Assembly (NCBI GenBank): GCA_018240065.1
Contig: JAFEGH010000009.1
Span: 1-64,000 of the forward strand
From: Verrucomicrobiota bacterium
Lineage (GTDB): Bacteria; Chlamydiota; Chlamydiia; Chlamydiales; Rhabdochlamydiaceae
DNA: 64,000 nucleotides
Direction of reading: 5' to 3'
This document shows positions 17,905 to 27,293 of this stretch, piece after piece. Position 1 is the stretch's first letter, and each line of letters begins with the position of its first letter. The position numbers and the translations under genes are program-made. The notes below the pieces were generated by a model, which saw only the letters and a program-made list of their open reading frames with translations, made no database searches and was not told where the DNA came from.

Positions 17905-19326
17905 ATGAGCATTACAAGTAGCACCGCATCAAATCCTCAAGAAGGCACGACCCAGCTTACGCATAGACCCGCCCCGCAGAATTCCGGGTTAGTCAATCTC
18001 CCTCCAGAGGTATTTCTCAAGATTTTGGGCATGCTCTCGATCCAACAATTTGGCGTCTTAAATCAAACCTGCAGGCACTTTTGCTTTATCACGACGACCC
18101 ATCCTCTGACCTTTTTATTGAGCGAATATTTCCCCAATTTTCGAAAAACAGATCCCAATCAGACAGACTTAGAAGCGGTAAAAGAACACCACCATTTCAA
18201 TTCAAATGTAGCAAAAGGGGTATATGCTTCGCATACTCTTGAAGCGCACGATGAACCTGTTACCAAAATTTGCTTGGATCGACAGCGGCTCATTTCCAGC
18301 TCTGGATATCGTGAAATCAAGATCTGGGATTTAAACACAAATACCTGCACCGCTACTCTTCAAGGGCACGATTCGATTGTTTACAGCACTGCAATAGACG
18401 GGCAGAGGCTTTTTACTGGCCTTGCAAACAAGACCATCAAGATCTGGGATTTAAATTCAAATACATGCATAGCAACTCTTCAAGGGCACAGTGACCGTGT
18501 TTATAGCCTTTTTGTGGAAGGACAGAGGCTCATTTCTGCCTCTCCTGACGGGTGCATCAAGATCTGGGATTTAAATTCAAATACATGCACCGCTACTGTT
18601 AAAGTGGATTGGGATATTTGTGCCGTTGCAATAGACGGCCAGAGGCTTTTTGCTGGCCTTGCAGACAAGACCATCAAGATCTGGGATTTAAATTCAAATA
18701 CATCCATCGAAACTCTTGAAGGCACTAACAGCACAGTATATTACCTTGCATTGATGGGAGAGAGGCTCTTTTCCGGTTCGGGCAACGGGGACATCAAGAT
18801 CTGGGATTTAAACAATAATACCTGCACCGCCACTCTTAAGGGGCACACGGCAACTATTTCCAAGCTTTCTCTGGGCAGAAAGCGGCTCTTTTCCAGTTCA
18901 TTTGACCATACAATCAAGATCTGGGATTTGAGCGCGAACACATGCACTGCAACTCTTGGAGGGTTCACTGGCCCTGTTTACACCCTTGCTCTGGATGGAC
19001 AAAAGCTGTTTTCCGGCTCCTTTGGTACAACAGGAACCATCAAGATCTGGGATTTTAGCTCACCCGATGAGGCTGTATTCCATGAAATTGCTGATTTGAT
19101 CACAAGCGAAGAAGCCGCGATCGCAAAAGATGCAATGGATCGCTTTGACAGGATGCCAACTGAAGCTAAAAACGCCATCTACGGCGAGCTCTATTCCATA
19201 ATGGCGCCCTTCGCAAATGATTACCCCGGATGTGCCGCGGACGCCTTCCGTAACCAAAATGGGCAAAGTTCGACTCCGGAGCAAAGAGAGGAGGCGATCT
19301 TCAATTACCTTGCTAAGAGATCGTAA
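17905..19326 (+). CDS. F-box/WD40 repeat protein FW10
   Basis: 473 aa, 63 bp after FW9 with a nearly identical spacer and ribosome site (AAAAGGAAAAAT). The F-box segment is almost identical to FW9. Seven blades with much degenerate repeat: one ends TVKVDWDICAVAIDGQ with no GH, and the last has a three-residue loop insertion (FGTTGTIKIWDF) also found in FW13. Several D strands continue LNSNT where the family has LNTNT. Long-form C-terminal domain (DYPGCAADAFRN). Confidence 0.9.
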   Translation: MSITSSTASNPQEGTTQLTHRPAPQNSGLVNLPPEVFLKILGMLSIQQFGVLNQTCRHFCFITTTHPLTFLLSEYFPNFRKTDPNQTDLEAVKEHHHFNSNVAKGVYASHTLEAHDEPVTKICLDRQRLISSSGYREIKIWDLNTNTCTATLQGHDSIVYSTAIDGQRLFTGLANKTIKIWDLNSNTCIATLQGHSDRVYSLFVEGQRLISASPDGCIKIWDLNSNTCTATVKVDWDICAVAIDGQRLFAGLADKTIKIWDLNSNTSIETLEGTNSTVYYLALMGERLFSGSGNGDIKIWDLNNNTCTATLKGHTATISKLSLGRKRLFSSSFDHTIKIWDLSANTCTATLGGFTGPVYTLALDGQKLFSGSFGTTGTIKIWDFSSPDEAVFHEIADLITSEEAAIAKDAMDRFDRMPTEAKNAIYGELYSIMAPFANDYPGCAADAFRNQNGQSSTPEQREEAIFNYLAKRS

Positions 19327-19390
19327 CCCAGGACTGGATCACCATGTACTTGAGCAACATTAAAAAATAATAAGCAGCAAAAGGAAAAAT

Positions 19391-20815
19391 ATGAGCTTTG
19401 CAAATCCTCCGGCAGCAACTTGTACTGCCGATACATCAAATGTTTGGGCAGCCACCTCGCAATCATTTGGGCTGCCCTTTCTCCCTCCCGATCTGCTGAT
19501 CAAAATCTTGGGAATGCTCCCAATCCAGCAATTAGGCAGCTTAAATCAAACCTGCTGGCAAATGTATTTTGTCACGAGAGATAATCGTCTGACCCTCTTG
19601 TTGGACCAACATTTTCCGAATTTCCGAAAATCGGATCCCCATCAAACCGATCTCGAAGCGCTAAAAGAGCAGCACTTTACTAATGCAAACGTACTGAAAG
19701 GGCTTTACGCTTGTCAGACTCTAGAAACACACGAATCGAATGTTTCGACATACGATCTAGATGGGCGAAGACTCGTTTCAGCCTCGAGTGAAGGAACCAT
19801 TAAGATCTGGGATTTAATTACAAATACATGCACCGCAACTCTTCAATCGCACAGTGGGCCTGTTGATAGCCTTGCATTGAAGGGGCAGAAGCTATTTTCC
19901 ATCTCGTTTGACAATACAATCAAGATCTGGGATTTAAGCACAAATAAATGCACCGCAACTCTTCAAAGCCGAGACAACACCCTTAGCATCCTAGCTATAG
20001 ACGAACATAGACTCTTTTTGAGTACAAACGACAACAACATCGAGATCTGGGATTTAAATTCGAATACATGCACGGCTACCCTTGAAGGGCACGACGACAC
20101 TGTTAATCAACTTGTTATAGAGGGAGAGAAGCTCGTTTCAGGTTCTTTTGACGGCACCATCAAGATCTGGGATTTAAGTACAAATAAATGCTCCGCAACT
20201 CTTCAAGAACACAGTGACTCGGCTAATAGCTTTACATTGAACGGAAATACCCTCATTTCCGGCTCTTCAGACAAGACCATCAAGATCTGGGATTTAAATA
20301 CAAATACATGCACCGCGACCCTTGAAGGGCACAAAGGCACGGTTAATAGCCTTGTTCTGAAGGGAAAGATTCTCATTTCCGCCTCTTCAGACAAGACCAT
20401 CAAGATCTGGGATTTAAGTACAAATAGATGCTCCGCAACTCTTTTTGAACACAAAAGCATAGTTGATAGCCTTGTTCTAGACGCACAATCGCTCATTTCC
20501 TACTCAAGCGAAAGTGGAGTGATCAAGAAGTGGGATTTTAATGTGTCCGATGAAGTCATACTTCGTGAAATCGCAAATTTGCTCCAAAGCGATGACACAG
20601 CCATCGTGGAAAATGCATTGGTTCGGTTTGACAGAATGCCCTCAAAAGCTAAAGACGCCATCTATGACGAACTGTCTAATATCATGCCTTTCAAAAATAT
20701 CGATGGGTTCCGCAATGACTGTGCGGAAAACGCCTTCCTTAATCGAAATGGAATGAGCTCATCTGCGGAGCAAAAAAGGCAAGCAATCTTAAATTACCTT
20801 CAAATGAGATCATAA
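19391..20815 (+). CDS. F-box/WD40 repeat protein FW11
   Basis: 474 aa, 64 bp after FW10. The N-terminal tail is rich in Ala, Thr and Cys (ATCTADTSNVWAATSQ). F-box LPPDLLIKILGMLPIQQLG, nearly that of FW8 although two genes separate them. Seven blades, the most divergent propeller of this unit: LSTNKC replaces LNTNTC in several D strands, one blade reads IEIWDL and the last IKKWDF. The C-terminal domain is divergent (FRNDCAENAFLNRNG, ending YLQMRS). Confidence 0.9.
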   Translation: MSFANPPAATCTADTSNVWAATSQSFGLPFLPPDLLIKILGMLPIQQLGSLNQTCWQMYFVTRDNRLTLLLDQHFPNFRKSDPHQTDLEALKEQHFTNANVLKGLYACQTLETHESNVSTYDLDGRRLVSASSEGTIKIWDLITNTCTATLQSHSGPVDSLALKGQKLFSISFDNTIKIWDLSTNKCTATLQSRDNTLSILAIDEHRLFLSTNDNNIEIWDLNSNTCTATLEGHDDTVNQLVIEGEKLVSGSFDGTIKIWDLSTNKCSATLQEHSDSANSFTLNGNTLISGSSDKTIKIWDLNTNTCTATLEGHKGTVNSLVLKGKILISASSDKTIKIWDLSTNRCSATLFEHKSIVDSLVLDAQSLISYSSESGVIKKWDFNVSDEVILREIANLLQSDDTAIVENALVRFDRMPSKAKDAIYDELSNIMPFKNIDGFRNDCAENAFLNRNGMSSSAEQKRQAILNYLQMRS

Positions 20816-20869
20816 CTTAGGACAGGTTTCCATGGACGTGAGCAACAGTAAACAAATATTAGAGAAAAT

Positions 20870-22318
20870 ATGTGCTTTGCTAATAGCCCTACATCAATAA
20901 CAAGTGTTCCAGAAGCCAGAGCCTCTGTTGCGCAGCGACCCGTCCTCCAATCATCCGAGCTGGTCAATCTCCCCACTGAGGTGTTGATTAAGATCTTGGG
21001 AATGCTTTCAATCAAGGAATTTGGCCTCTTAAATCTGACTTGCAGACAATTTACTTATCTGACCACTAATCATCCTCTGACCTTGTTGTTGGGCCAATAT
21101 TATCCCAATTTCCGAAAAACAGATCCCAATCAAACTGACTTGAAAGCACTAAAAGAACAGTACGTAATTCATTCTAACATAACAAAGAAAGTGTATACCT
21201 CGACTACTCTACAAGGGATAGACGACACTGTAATAACGCTTGCTTCAGAGGGTGGAAGGCTCTTTTCTGGTTCTGCAAACGGATCTATCCAGATCTGGGA
21301 TTTAAATACAAATGCTTGCACAGCAACTCTTGAAGGGGGCAATGGCACTATCTCAAGCCTAGCTCTTCGTGGACAGAAGGTCATTTCAGGTACTGACGTA
21401 GGAATTATCCAAATTTGGGATATCAATACAAAAACCTGCACAGCAGCCCTTGAAGGGCACAAAGACACTGTCCTATGCCTAGCTCTTGAAGGACAGAAGC
21501 TCTATTCCGCCTCTAGAGACAATACAGTCAAGATCTGGGATTTAAATACAAATACATGTACCGCAACTCTTCAGGGAGACAATCGCGGTTTTCAGAGCAT
21601 TGTCCTGGACGGGCAACGACTCTTTTCTGGCTGTGACAACGGGATCATCCAGGTCTGGGATCTAAACTCAAATACATGCATAGCAATTCTTCAAGGGCAC
21701 AACCACCCTGTTATCAGCCTTGCTCTCGACGGACAAAGTCTCTTTTCCGGTTCTTCAGATAAGACCATCAAGATCTGGGATTTAAACACAAATACATGCA
21801 CTGCAACTCTGGAAGGACACAAAGGTCATGTAGCAAGCATTGCTTTGTATGGAGAAAAGCTATTTTCAGGTTCTCTCGACGATACGATCAAGATCTGGGA
21901 TTTAAGTACATCTACTTGCATCGCAACTCTGGAAGAGGAAAATCTCTCTTTGTTCAGCTTTGCCCTGGGAGGGAAAAAGATCTTCTCAGGTTGTTATGAT
22001 GGAGTCATCAAGAGCTGGGATTTTACCTCGTCGGATGAGGCTATTTTCAGGGAAATTGCTGATCTGCTCCAAAATGAAGACCCGGCCATTGTAGATAATG
22101 CCATGGCACGCTTTGAGAACATGCCCCCAAAAGCTAAAAACTCCATCTATGCGGAGCTCAATGAGATGATGGCACTTATAGGAGATTCCCCAGGATGTGC
22201 TGAAGATGCCTTCCACAATCGAAATGAGGAAAGTTCAACTCCCAAGCAAAGAGCTCGGGCGATCTTAAATTACCTTGAGAAGAGATCTGCTGATCAGCAT
22301 CGACTTGAACAAAATTAA
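20870..22318 (+). CDS. F-box/WD40 repeat protein FW12 with extended tail
   Basis: 482 aa, 54 bp after FW11; begins ATGTGC after AGAGAAAAT. F-box LPTEVLIKILGMLSIKEFG. Seven blades; D strands include IQIWDL, IQIWDI, IQVWDL and IKSWDF, a Gln-rich variant face. The protein does not end at the usual KRS: it reads on as KRSADQHRLEQN. The extra codons align with spacer DNA of FW10 (GATCACCATGTACTTGAGCA), so loss of the ancestral stop turned spacer into coding sequence. Confidence 0.9.
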   Translation: MCFANSPTSITSVPEARASVAQRPVLQSSELVNLPTEVLIKILGMLSIKEFGLLNLTCRQFTYLTTNHPLTLLLGQYYPNFRKTDPNQTDLKALKEQYVIHSNITKKVYTSTTLQGIDDTVITLASEGGRLFSGSANGSIQIWDLNTNACTATLEGGNGTISSLALRGQKVISGTDVGIIQIWDINTKTCTAALEGHKDTVLCLALEGQKLYSASRDNTVKIWDLNTNTCTATLQGDNRGFQSIVLDGQRLFSGCDNGIIQVWDLNSNTCIAILQGHNHPVISLALDGQSLFSGSSDKTIKIWDLNTNTCTATLEGHKGHVASIALYGEKLFSGSLDDTIKIWDLSTSTCIATLEEENLSLFSFALGGKKIFSGCYDGVIKSWDFTSSDEAIFREIADLLQNEDPAIVDNAMARFENMPPKAKNSIYAELNEMMALIGDSPGCAEDAFHNRNEESSTPKQRARAILNYLEKRSADQHRLEQN

Positions 22319-22347
22319 AAACAATTAACATATAAAGAGAGAAACAT

Positions 22348-23787
22348 ATGAGTTCCCGAATTTGCTCTGGAGTAAAACCAACAGGCACTACAACAACACC
22401 TCATCCAGCGGGCACGCTGCAATCAATCGGACTGGTCAATCTCCCGCCAGAGGTTATTATTAAGATCTTGGGAATGCTCTCGATCCGAGAATTTGGCCTG
22501 TTAAATCGAACCTGCAGACAATTTTGTGATGTGACCACAAATCATCCACTGACCCTGTTGGGGAATCAATTTTTTCCAAATTTCCGAAAATCAGATCCCC
22601 ATCAAACCGACTTAGAAGCACTAAAAGAACAGCATTTTTTTCATTTAAATCAAACAATTGGGGTCTATGCTTCGGAAGCTCTTGAAGGGCACATGGACTG
22701 TGTAACAAGCCTTAGTCTTGATGGACAGAGGCTTATTTCCGGCTCAAGCGACGGAACGATAAAAATTTGGGATTTAAACACAAATGAATGCACAGTAACT
22801 CTTCGAGCGGGGAACGGAACTATTTGGAGTCTTGCATTAGAAGGACAAAGGCTCTTTTCCGGGTCTGTCAGAACAATCAAGATCTGGGATTTAAATACAA
22901 ATGAATGCATTGCAACTCTTGAAGGGCACTATGATCATGTGAAGAGTCTTGTTTTAGAAGGAAAGAGGCTCATTTCCTGCTCTTATGATAAAATGATTAA
23001 GATCTGGGATTTAAATACAAATACATGCACGACAACCCTCGAAGGTGGCTATGTAACCTGCCTTGCTCTGGACGGACAGAGGCTTATTTCCGGCTCTTCC
23101 GATAAAAGAATTAAGATCTGGGATTTAAATACAAATACGTGCACTACAACTCTGGAAGGCCACGACCGGCCAGTAGCCAGCCTTGCGATCATGGGAGAGA
23201 GGCTCTTCTCGGGTTCGAGCCATGGGACCATCAAAATCTGGGATTTAAATACGAATGAATGCGTTGCAACTCTTAATGGGCACACAAGCACTATTTCCAG
23301 CTTGGCTCTGGACGGAAAGCGGCTCTTCTCCAGTTCTTATGACAACACGATCAAGATCTGGGATTTGAGTTCAAATACATGCACTTCAACTCTTCAAGGA
23401 CACATTGGCCCTGTTCACAGCCTTGCACTGGATGGGCACAAGCTCTTTTCGGGCTCTGATACAACAGGAACCATCAAAATCTGGGATTTTAGTGCACCTA
23501 ACGAGACTATTTTCAACGAAATTGCTGTTTCAATAGAAAGCCAAGACCCCTTCGTTGCGCAATATGCGATGCAACGCTTTGAGAGGATGCCTTTAGAAGA
23601 TAAAAATGCGATCTACGGCGAACTCTATCACATTATGGCGCCCGTTAAGGATGAGTACCCAGGATGTGCTCAAGATGCCTTCCACAATCGAAATGAGCAA
23701 AGTTCATCTCCAGAGCAAAGAGCGCAAGCGATCTTAAATTACCTTGAGAAGAGATCTGCTGATCACCATCGAATTGAACAAAATTAA
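22348..23787 (+). CDS. F-box/WD40 repeat protein FW13 with extended tail
   Basis: 479 aa, 29 bp after FW12; ATG after AAAGAGAGAAACAT. F-box LPPEVIIKILGMLSIREFG. Seven blades, two shortened: GSVRTIKIWDL lacks two residues and LEGGYVTCLALDGQ lacks about four, so loops differ from the family. The last blade carries the insertion DTTGTIKIWDF shared with FW10. The tail KRSADHHRIEQN has the same stop-loss extension as FW12, so the two share a recent ancestor. Spacers in this sub-group shrink to 29 bp because the former spacer is now coding. Confidence 0.9.
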   Translation: MSSRICSGVKPTGTTTTPHPAGTLQSIGLVNLPPEVIIKILGMLSIREFGLLNRTCRQFCDVTTNHPLTLLGNQFFPNFRKSDPHQTDLEALKEQHFFHLNQTIGVYASEALEGHMDCVTSLSLDGQRLISGSSDGTIKIWDLNTNECTVTLRAGNGTIWSLALEGQRLFSGSVRTIKIWDLNTNECIATLEGHYDHVKSLVLEGKRLISCSYDKMIKIWDLNTNTCTTTLEGGYVTCLALDGQRLISGSSDKRIKIWDLNTNTCTTTLEGHDRPVASLAIMGERLFSGSSHGTIKIWDLNTNECVATLNGHTSTISSLALDGKRLFSSSYDNTIKIWDLSSNTCTSTLQGHIGPVHSLALDGHKLFSGSDTTGTIKIWDFSAPNETIFNEIAVSIESQDPFVAQYAMQRFERMPLEDKNAIYGELYHIMAPVKDEYPGCAQDAFHNRNEQSSSPEQRAQAILNYLEKRSADHHRIEQN

Positions 23788-23816
23788 AAAAAATAAACAT
23801 AAAAAGAGAGAAAAAC

Positions 23817-25226
23817 ATGAGCTTCATAGACAGTACAAAAGCAACTAGCAATGCCCAAAAAACAACTCTTCCACCAGCCAGGGCGCAATCATCCGGGCTG
23901 GTCAACCTCCCCCCTGAGGTTATTATTAGGATCTTGGGGATGCTCTCGATTCAGCAATTAGGCAGCTTGAATCAAACCTGCTGGCAAATGTCTTTTGTCA
24001 TGAGAAATAATCCACTGACCCTTTTATTGAGCGAATATTTCCCCAATTTTCGAAAAAGAGATCCCAATCAGACAGACTTGGAAGCACTTTATGAACAGCA
24101 CGTTATTGAATCAAATCTTAAAAAAGGGGTATATGCTTCGAGAACTCTTGAAGAGCACAATGGCTCTGTTCGAGGCCTCGCTCTTGACCAAGAGAGGCTC
24201 ATTTCCTGCTCTTCAGACAATACCATCAAGATTTGGGATCTAAAAACCAATACATGCACGTCAACTCTTCAAGGCCATGATGGACCTGTCTTCAGCCTTA
24301 CTTTGGATGGACAGAGGCTCTTTACCTCCTCCTCAGACGGAACCATCAAGATCTGGGATTTAAATACAAAAGAATGCACGGCCACTCTTCAAGGTCATGA
24401 AGGACCTGTTTTCAGCATTGTACTAGACGGGCAAAAGCTCTTTTCCAGCTCTTTAGACAATACAATCAAGATCTGGGATTTAAATACAAAAGAATGCACG
24501 GCCACTCTTCAAGGGGGCGCAGGTCCTGTCTACAAGATTGCATTAGACGGGCAAAAGCTCTTTTCCGGCTGTTTAAACAATACGATCATGATCTGGGATT
24601 TAGCTACTAATACTTCCACTGTTACGCTTGCAGGGCACACCGGCGCTGTTCACACGGTGGTTTGCGACGGACAGAGGCTCTTTTCCGGTTCTAATGACAA
24701 TACCATCAAGATTTGGGATCTAAATACCAACACATCCACCGCCACTCTTCAAGGTCATGGTGGATCTGTTCACAGCCTTGCTGTAGTCGGGCAGAGGCTG
24801 TTTTCCGGCTCGGCAGACAGTACAGTCAAGGTGTGGGACTTAAATACATATCAATGCATTGATACTTTTCAAGACTACAATGGCAGGGTTTTTAGCCTTG
24901 CTCTGGACGACCAAAGGGTCATTTCCGGGTCCAATATAATCACGATTCGGGATACTAATGTATCTGATGCAGATGTTTTCAACGAAATCGCTGGTTTGCT
25001 GAAATCCAATGACCACTCCAAGACAAAAGAGGCAATGGATCGGTTCAGCAGAATGCCTCCAGGAGCTAAAAATGCCATCTATGGGGAGCTCTATCAAATC
25101 ATGCCCCCCTTTGAAAATCCTTCCCCGGCTTGTGCCGCGGACGCCTTCCATGATCTTAATGGACTAAATTCAACTCCCGAACAAAAAGCGCAAGCGATCT
25201 TAAATTACCTTGCTAAGAGAACGTAA
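23817..25226 (+). CDS. F-box/WD40 repeat protein FW14
   Basis: 469 aa, 29 bp after FW13. F-box LPPEVIIRILGMLSIQQLG. Seven blades. The seventh is decayed: its D strand reads TIRDTNVSD, without Trp-Asp, so ring closure may differ. Two tandem blades share LNTKECTATLQ. Cys is replaced by Ser in some repeats (TNTSTATLQ). Long-form C-terminal domain with substitutions (ENPSPACAADAFHDLNG). It ends at the normal position (LAKRT). Confidence 0.9.
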   Translation: MSFIDSTKATSNAQKTTLPPARAQSSGLVNLPPEVIIRILGMLSIQQLGSLNQTCWQMSFVMRNNPLTLLLSEYFPNFRKRDPNQTDLEALYEQHVIESNLKKGVYASRTLEEHNGSVRGLALDQERLISCSSDNTIKIWDLKTNTCTSTLQGHDGPVFSLTLDGQRLFTSSSDGTIKIWDLNTKECTATLQGHEGPVFSIVLDGQKLFSSSLDNTIKIWDLNTKECTATLQGGAGPVYKIALDGQKLFSGCLNNTIMIWDLATNTSTVTLAGHTGAVHTVVCDGQRLFSGSNDNTIKIWDLNTNTSTATLQGHGGSVHSLAVVGQRLFSGSADSTVKVWDLNTYQCIDTFQDYNGRVFSLALDDQRVISGSNIITIRDTNVSDADVFNEIAGLLKSNDHSKTKEAMDRFSRMPPGAKNAIYGELYQIMPPFENPSPACAADAFHDLNGLNSTPEQKAQAILNYLAKRT

Positions 25227-25289
25227 CCCAGGCCCGATCCCCATGTGCTTGGAGAGCAATTAAAGTAGTAAACATAAAAATAGGGAAAT

Positions 25290-26711
25290 ATGAGCTTTAC
25301 GCATGACGCTATGACAACAGCTAGTCTTCAAGATCCCGCGGGGTACGGACCCGCGCAGCAATCATCTGGGCTAGCTAATCTCCCTGTAGATGTGCTTATA
25401 AAGATCCTGGAAATGCTCTCGATTGAGCAATTTGGCCTTCTCAATCAAACCTGTAGTCAAATTTACTTGAGCACGACAAATCATCCTCTGACTCTGCTAT
25501 TAAGCAAGCATTTCCCCAATTTCCGAAAAACGGATCCGAATCAGGCCGACTTGGAAGCACTAAAAGAACAATACTTTATTGCCTCCAATCTAACGAAGGG
25601 AGTGTACCTTTCAGAAACGCTTCAAGGACACAATAAAATTGTTTCAAGCCTTGCTTTAAACAGACAAAAGCTCATTTCCGGCTCTTATGACAACACCATC
25701 AACATCTGGGACTTAAATACAAATACATGCATTGCAACTCTTCAAGAACACGATGGGACTGTTTTGAGCCTTGCTGTCGATGGACAAAGACTGTCTTCAG
25801 GCTCTAGTGACAGGACGATCAAGATATGGGATTTAAATACAAATAGATGCAATTCAACTCTTGAAGGGCACACTGGTCCAGTTTGCACCCTTGCTTTATC
25901 CGGACAAAAGCTCTTTTCCGGATCTGTAGATGGCACAATCAAGATCTGGGACCTAAATACAAATACATGCACCGCCACTCTTCAAGGGCATAATACCGTT
26001 GTTTCCAGCCTTGCCCTGGAAGGACAGAGGCTCTTTTCCGGCTCTTATGACAATGCCATCAAGATGTGGGATCTACATACAAACACATGCATTGCAGTTC
26101 TTGAAGGGCATGATGGCGGTGTACGCAGCCTAGTTCTGAACGGACAGAGGCTCTTTTCTGGCTCGATAGACAATACCATCAAGATCTGGGATTTAAATAC
26201 AAATACTTGCTCTGCAACTCTTGAAGGACACGATGGCCCAGTTTTCAGCCTTGCGCAAGACGGCCAGAGACTCTTCTCAGCCTCAGTAGATGGCACAATC
26301 AAGATCTGGGATCTAATGACAAATAGATGCACTGCAACGCTACAAGTCCAGGGGCAGAATGCCACTTTGTGGAGCCTGGCTCAGGACAGAGAAAGGCTCT
26401 TTTTGGGCTCTAATAAGGGATCGATTGAGATCTGGGATTTTACTGCGTCCGATGAGGCTGTATTTAGCGAAATTGCTGATCTGCTCAAAAGCGAAGACCC
26501 CAGCATTGCAGACCATGCAATGGTTCGGTTTGAGAGCATGCCACCAAGAGCTAAAAACGCCATCTATAACGAGCTTTATAAGATCATCAGCCCTTTCGCA
26601 AATGATAAGGCTGGATGCGCTAAGGATGCCTTTCATCATCGAAATGGGCAAATTTCTACTCCATGGCAAAGGGCTCAAGCGATCTTAAATTACCTCCCCA
26701 AGAGGCCGTAA
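25290..26711 (+). CDS. F-box/WD40 repeat protein FW15
   Basis: 473 aa, last of the FW8-FW15 unit, 63 bp after FW14; ATG follows ATAGGGAAAT. F-box LPVDVLIKILEMLSIEQFG. Seven well-conserved blades, with INIWDL, IKMWDL and IEIWDF variants and a three-residue insertion before the last blade (LQVQGQNATLW). The C-terminal domain is of the long form but altered (DKAGCAKDAFHHRNGQ, ending YLPKRP). The next 580 bp contain no gene until FW16. Confidence 0.9.
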   Translation: MSFTHDAMTTASLQDPAGYGPAQQSSGLANLPVDVLIKILEMLSIEQFGLLNQTCSQIYLSTTNHPLTLLLSKHFPNFRKTDPNQADLEALKEQYFIASNLTKGVYLSETLQGHNKIVSSLALNRQKLISGSYDNTINIWDLNTNTCIATLQEHDGTVLSLAVDGQRLSSGSSDRTIKIWDLNTNRCNSTLEGHTGPVCTLALSGQKLFSGSVDGTIKIWDLNTNTCTATLQGHNTVVSSLALEGQRLFSGSYDNAIKMWDLHTNTCIAVLEGHDGGVRSLVLNGQRLFSGSIDNTIKIWDLNTNTCSATLEGHDGPVFSLAQDGQRLFSASVDGTIKIWDLMTNRCTATLQVQGQNATLWSLAQDRERLFLGSNKGSIEIWDFTASDEAVFSEIADLLKSEDPSIADHAMVRFESMPPRAKNAIYNELYKIISPFANDKAGCAKDAFHHRNGQISTPWQRAQAILNYLPKRP

Positions 26712-27025
26712 ACCAAAACCGTCATCCTGGCCATAAATCACTGGGTAAATAGTGTCTCTATATTCACTGCCCCAATCTCCTTTGCCTAAGATAAATTTTC
26801 GTGTTTTTAAAAAATCCATTTAACGAGATCAATAGAGCTTAGCAATTTCTTAAGGCTCTAGTCTTTAGTTGCTTATCAGCTTCTATAATAAAGGAAATAA
26901 AAAAATTTCTTACATCAATATAGCGAACTGATAAGAATGTGAAACCTAACCTACGTTCATATAAAACCTCTATTTAACACGCTAAATCACCCATGTTAAT
27001 TAATCTTTAAAAACATCACTTAAGA
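26712..27025. other. non-coding spacer FW15-FW16
   Basis: AT-rich, without a convincing frame. An obvious copy of the unit-end hairpin is not visible, although 26718-26760 has related words (ACTGGGTAAATAGTG). Confidence 0.45.
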
Positions 27026-27180
27026 TTGCGAATAATAACATCATTCCATATAATATATTTAAATTAATTCGGGCTACATTTTAATAAATGTTGTCTTGGG
27101 AATAAAGACAAGTTCTTTAATCCTGACTCTTTCATTACTGAGGCGCTGTTCAAGCTCCCTGACTGAAAGTAGAATTTTCC
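27026..27180 (+). promoter_or_regulatory. promoter plus structured 5' leader, copy G (FW16-FW18)
   Basis: TTGCGA (27026-27031), 17 bp, TATAAT (27049-27054); leader at 27068-27180 with H1 ACATTT/AAATGT, H2 GTCTT/AAGAC, H3 CTTTC/GAAAG. A fourth hairpin downstream, ATGACTG/CAGTCAT (27212-27238), pairs at the column where copies A and C have ATGACCG/CGGTCAT. The 21-codon frame starting there does not match the peptides of copies A-C, so hairpin H4 is better conserved than the peptide. Confidence 0.8.
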
Positions 27181-27293
27181 CAAAAATAAGATGTGCGATC
27201 AAGCGAACACCATGACTGCAATGGATATTGACAGTCATTTAAACGCTTATAAAAGATTTTTTAAATTATTCAAGTAACGCCAAGCAGGGAAAT

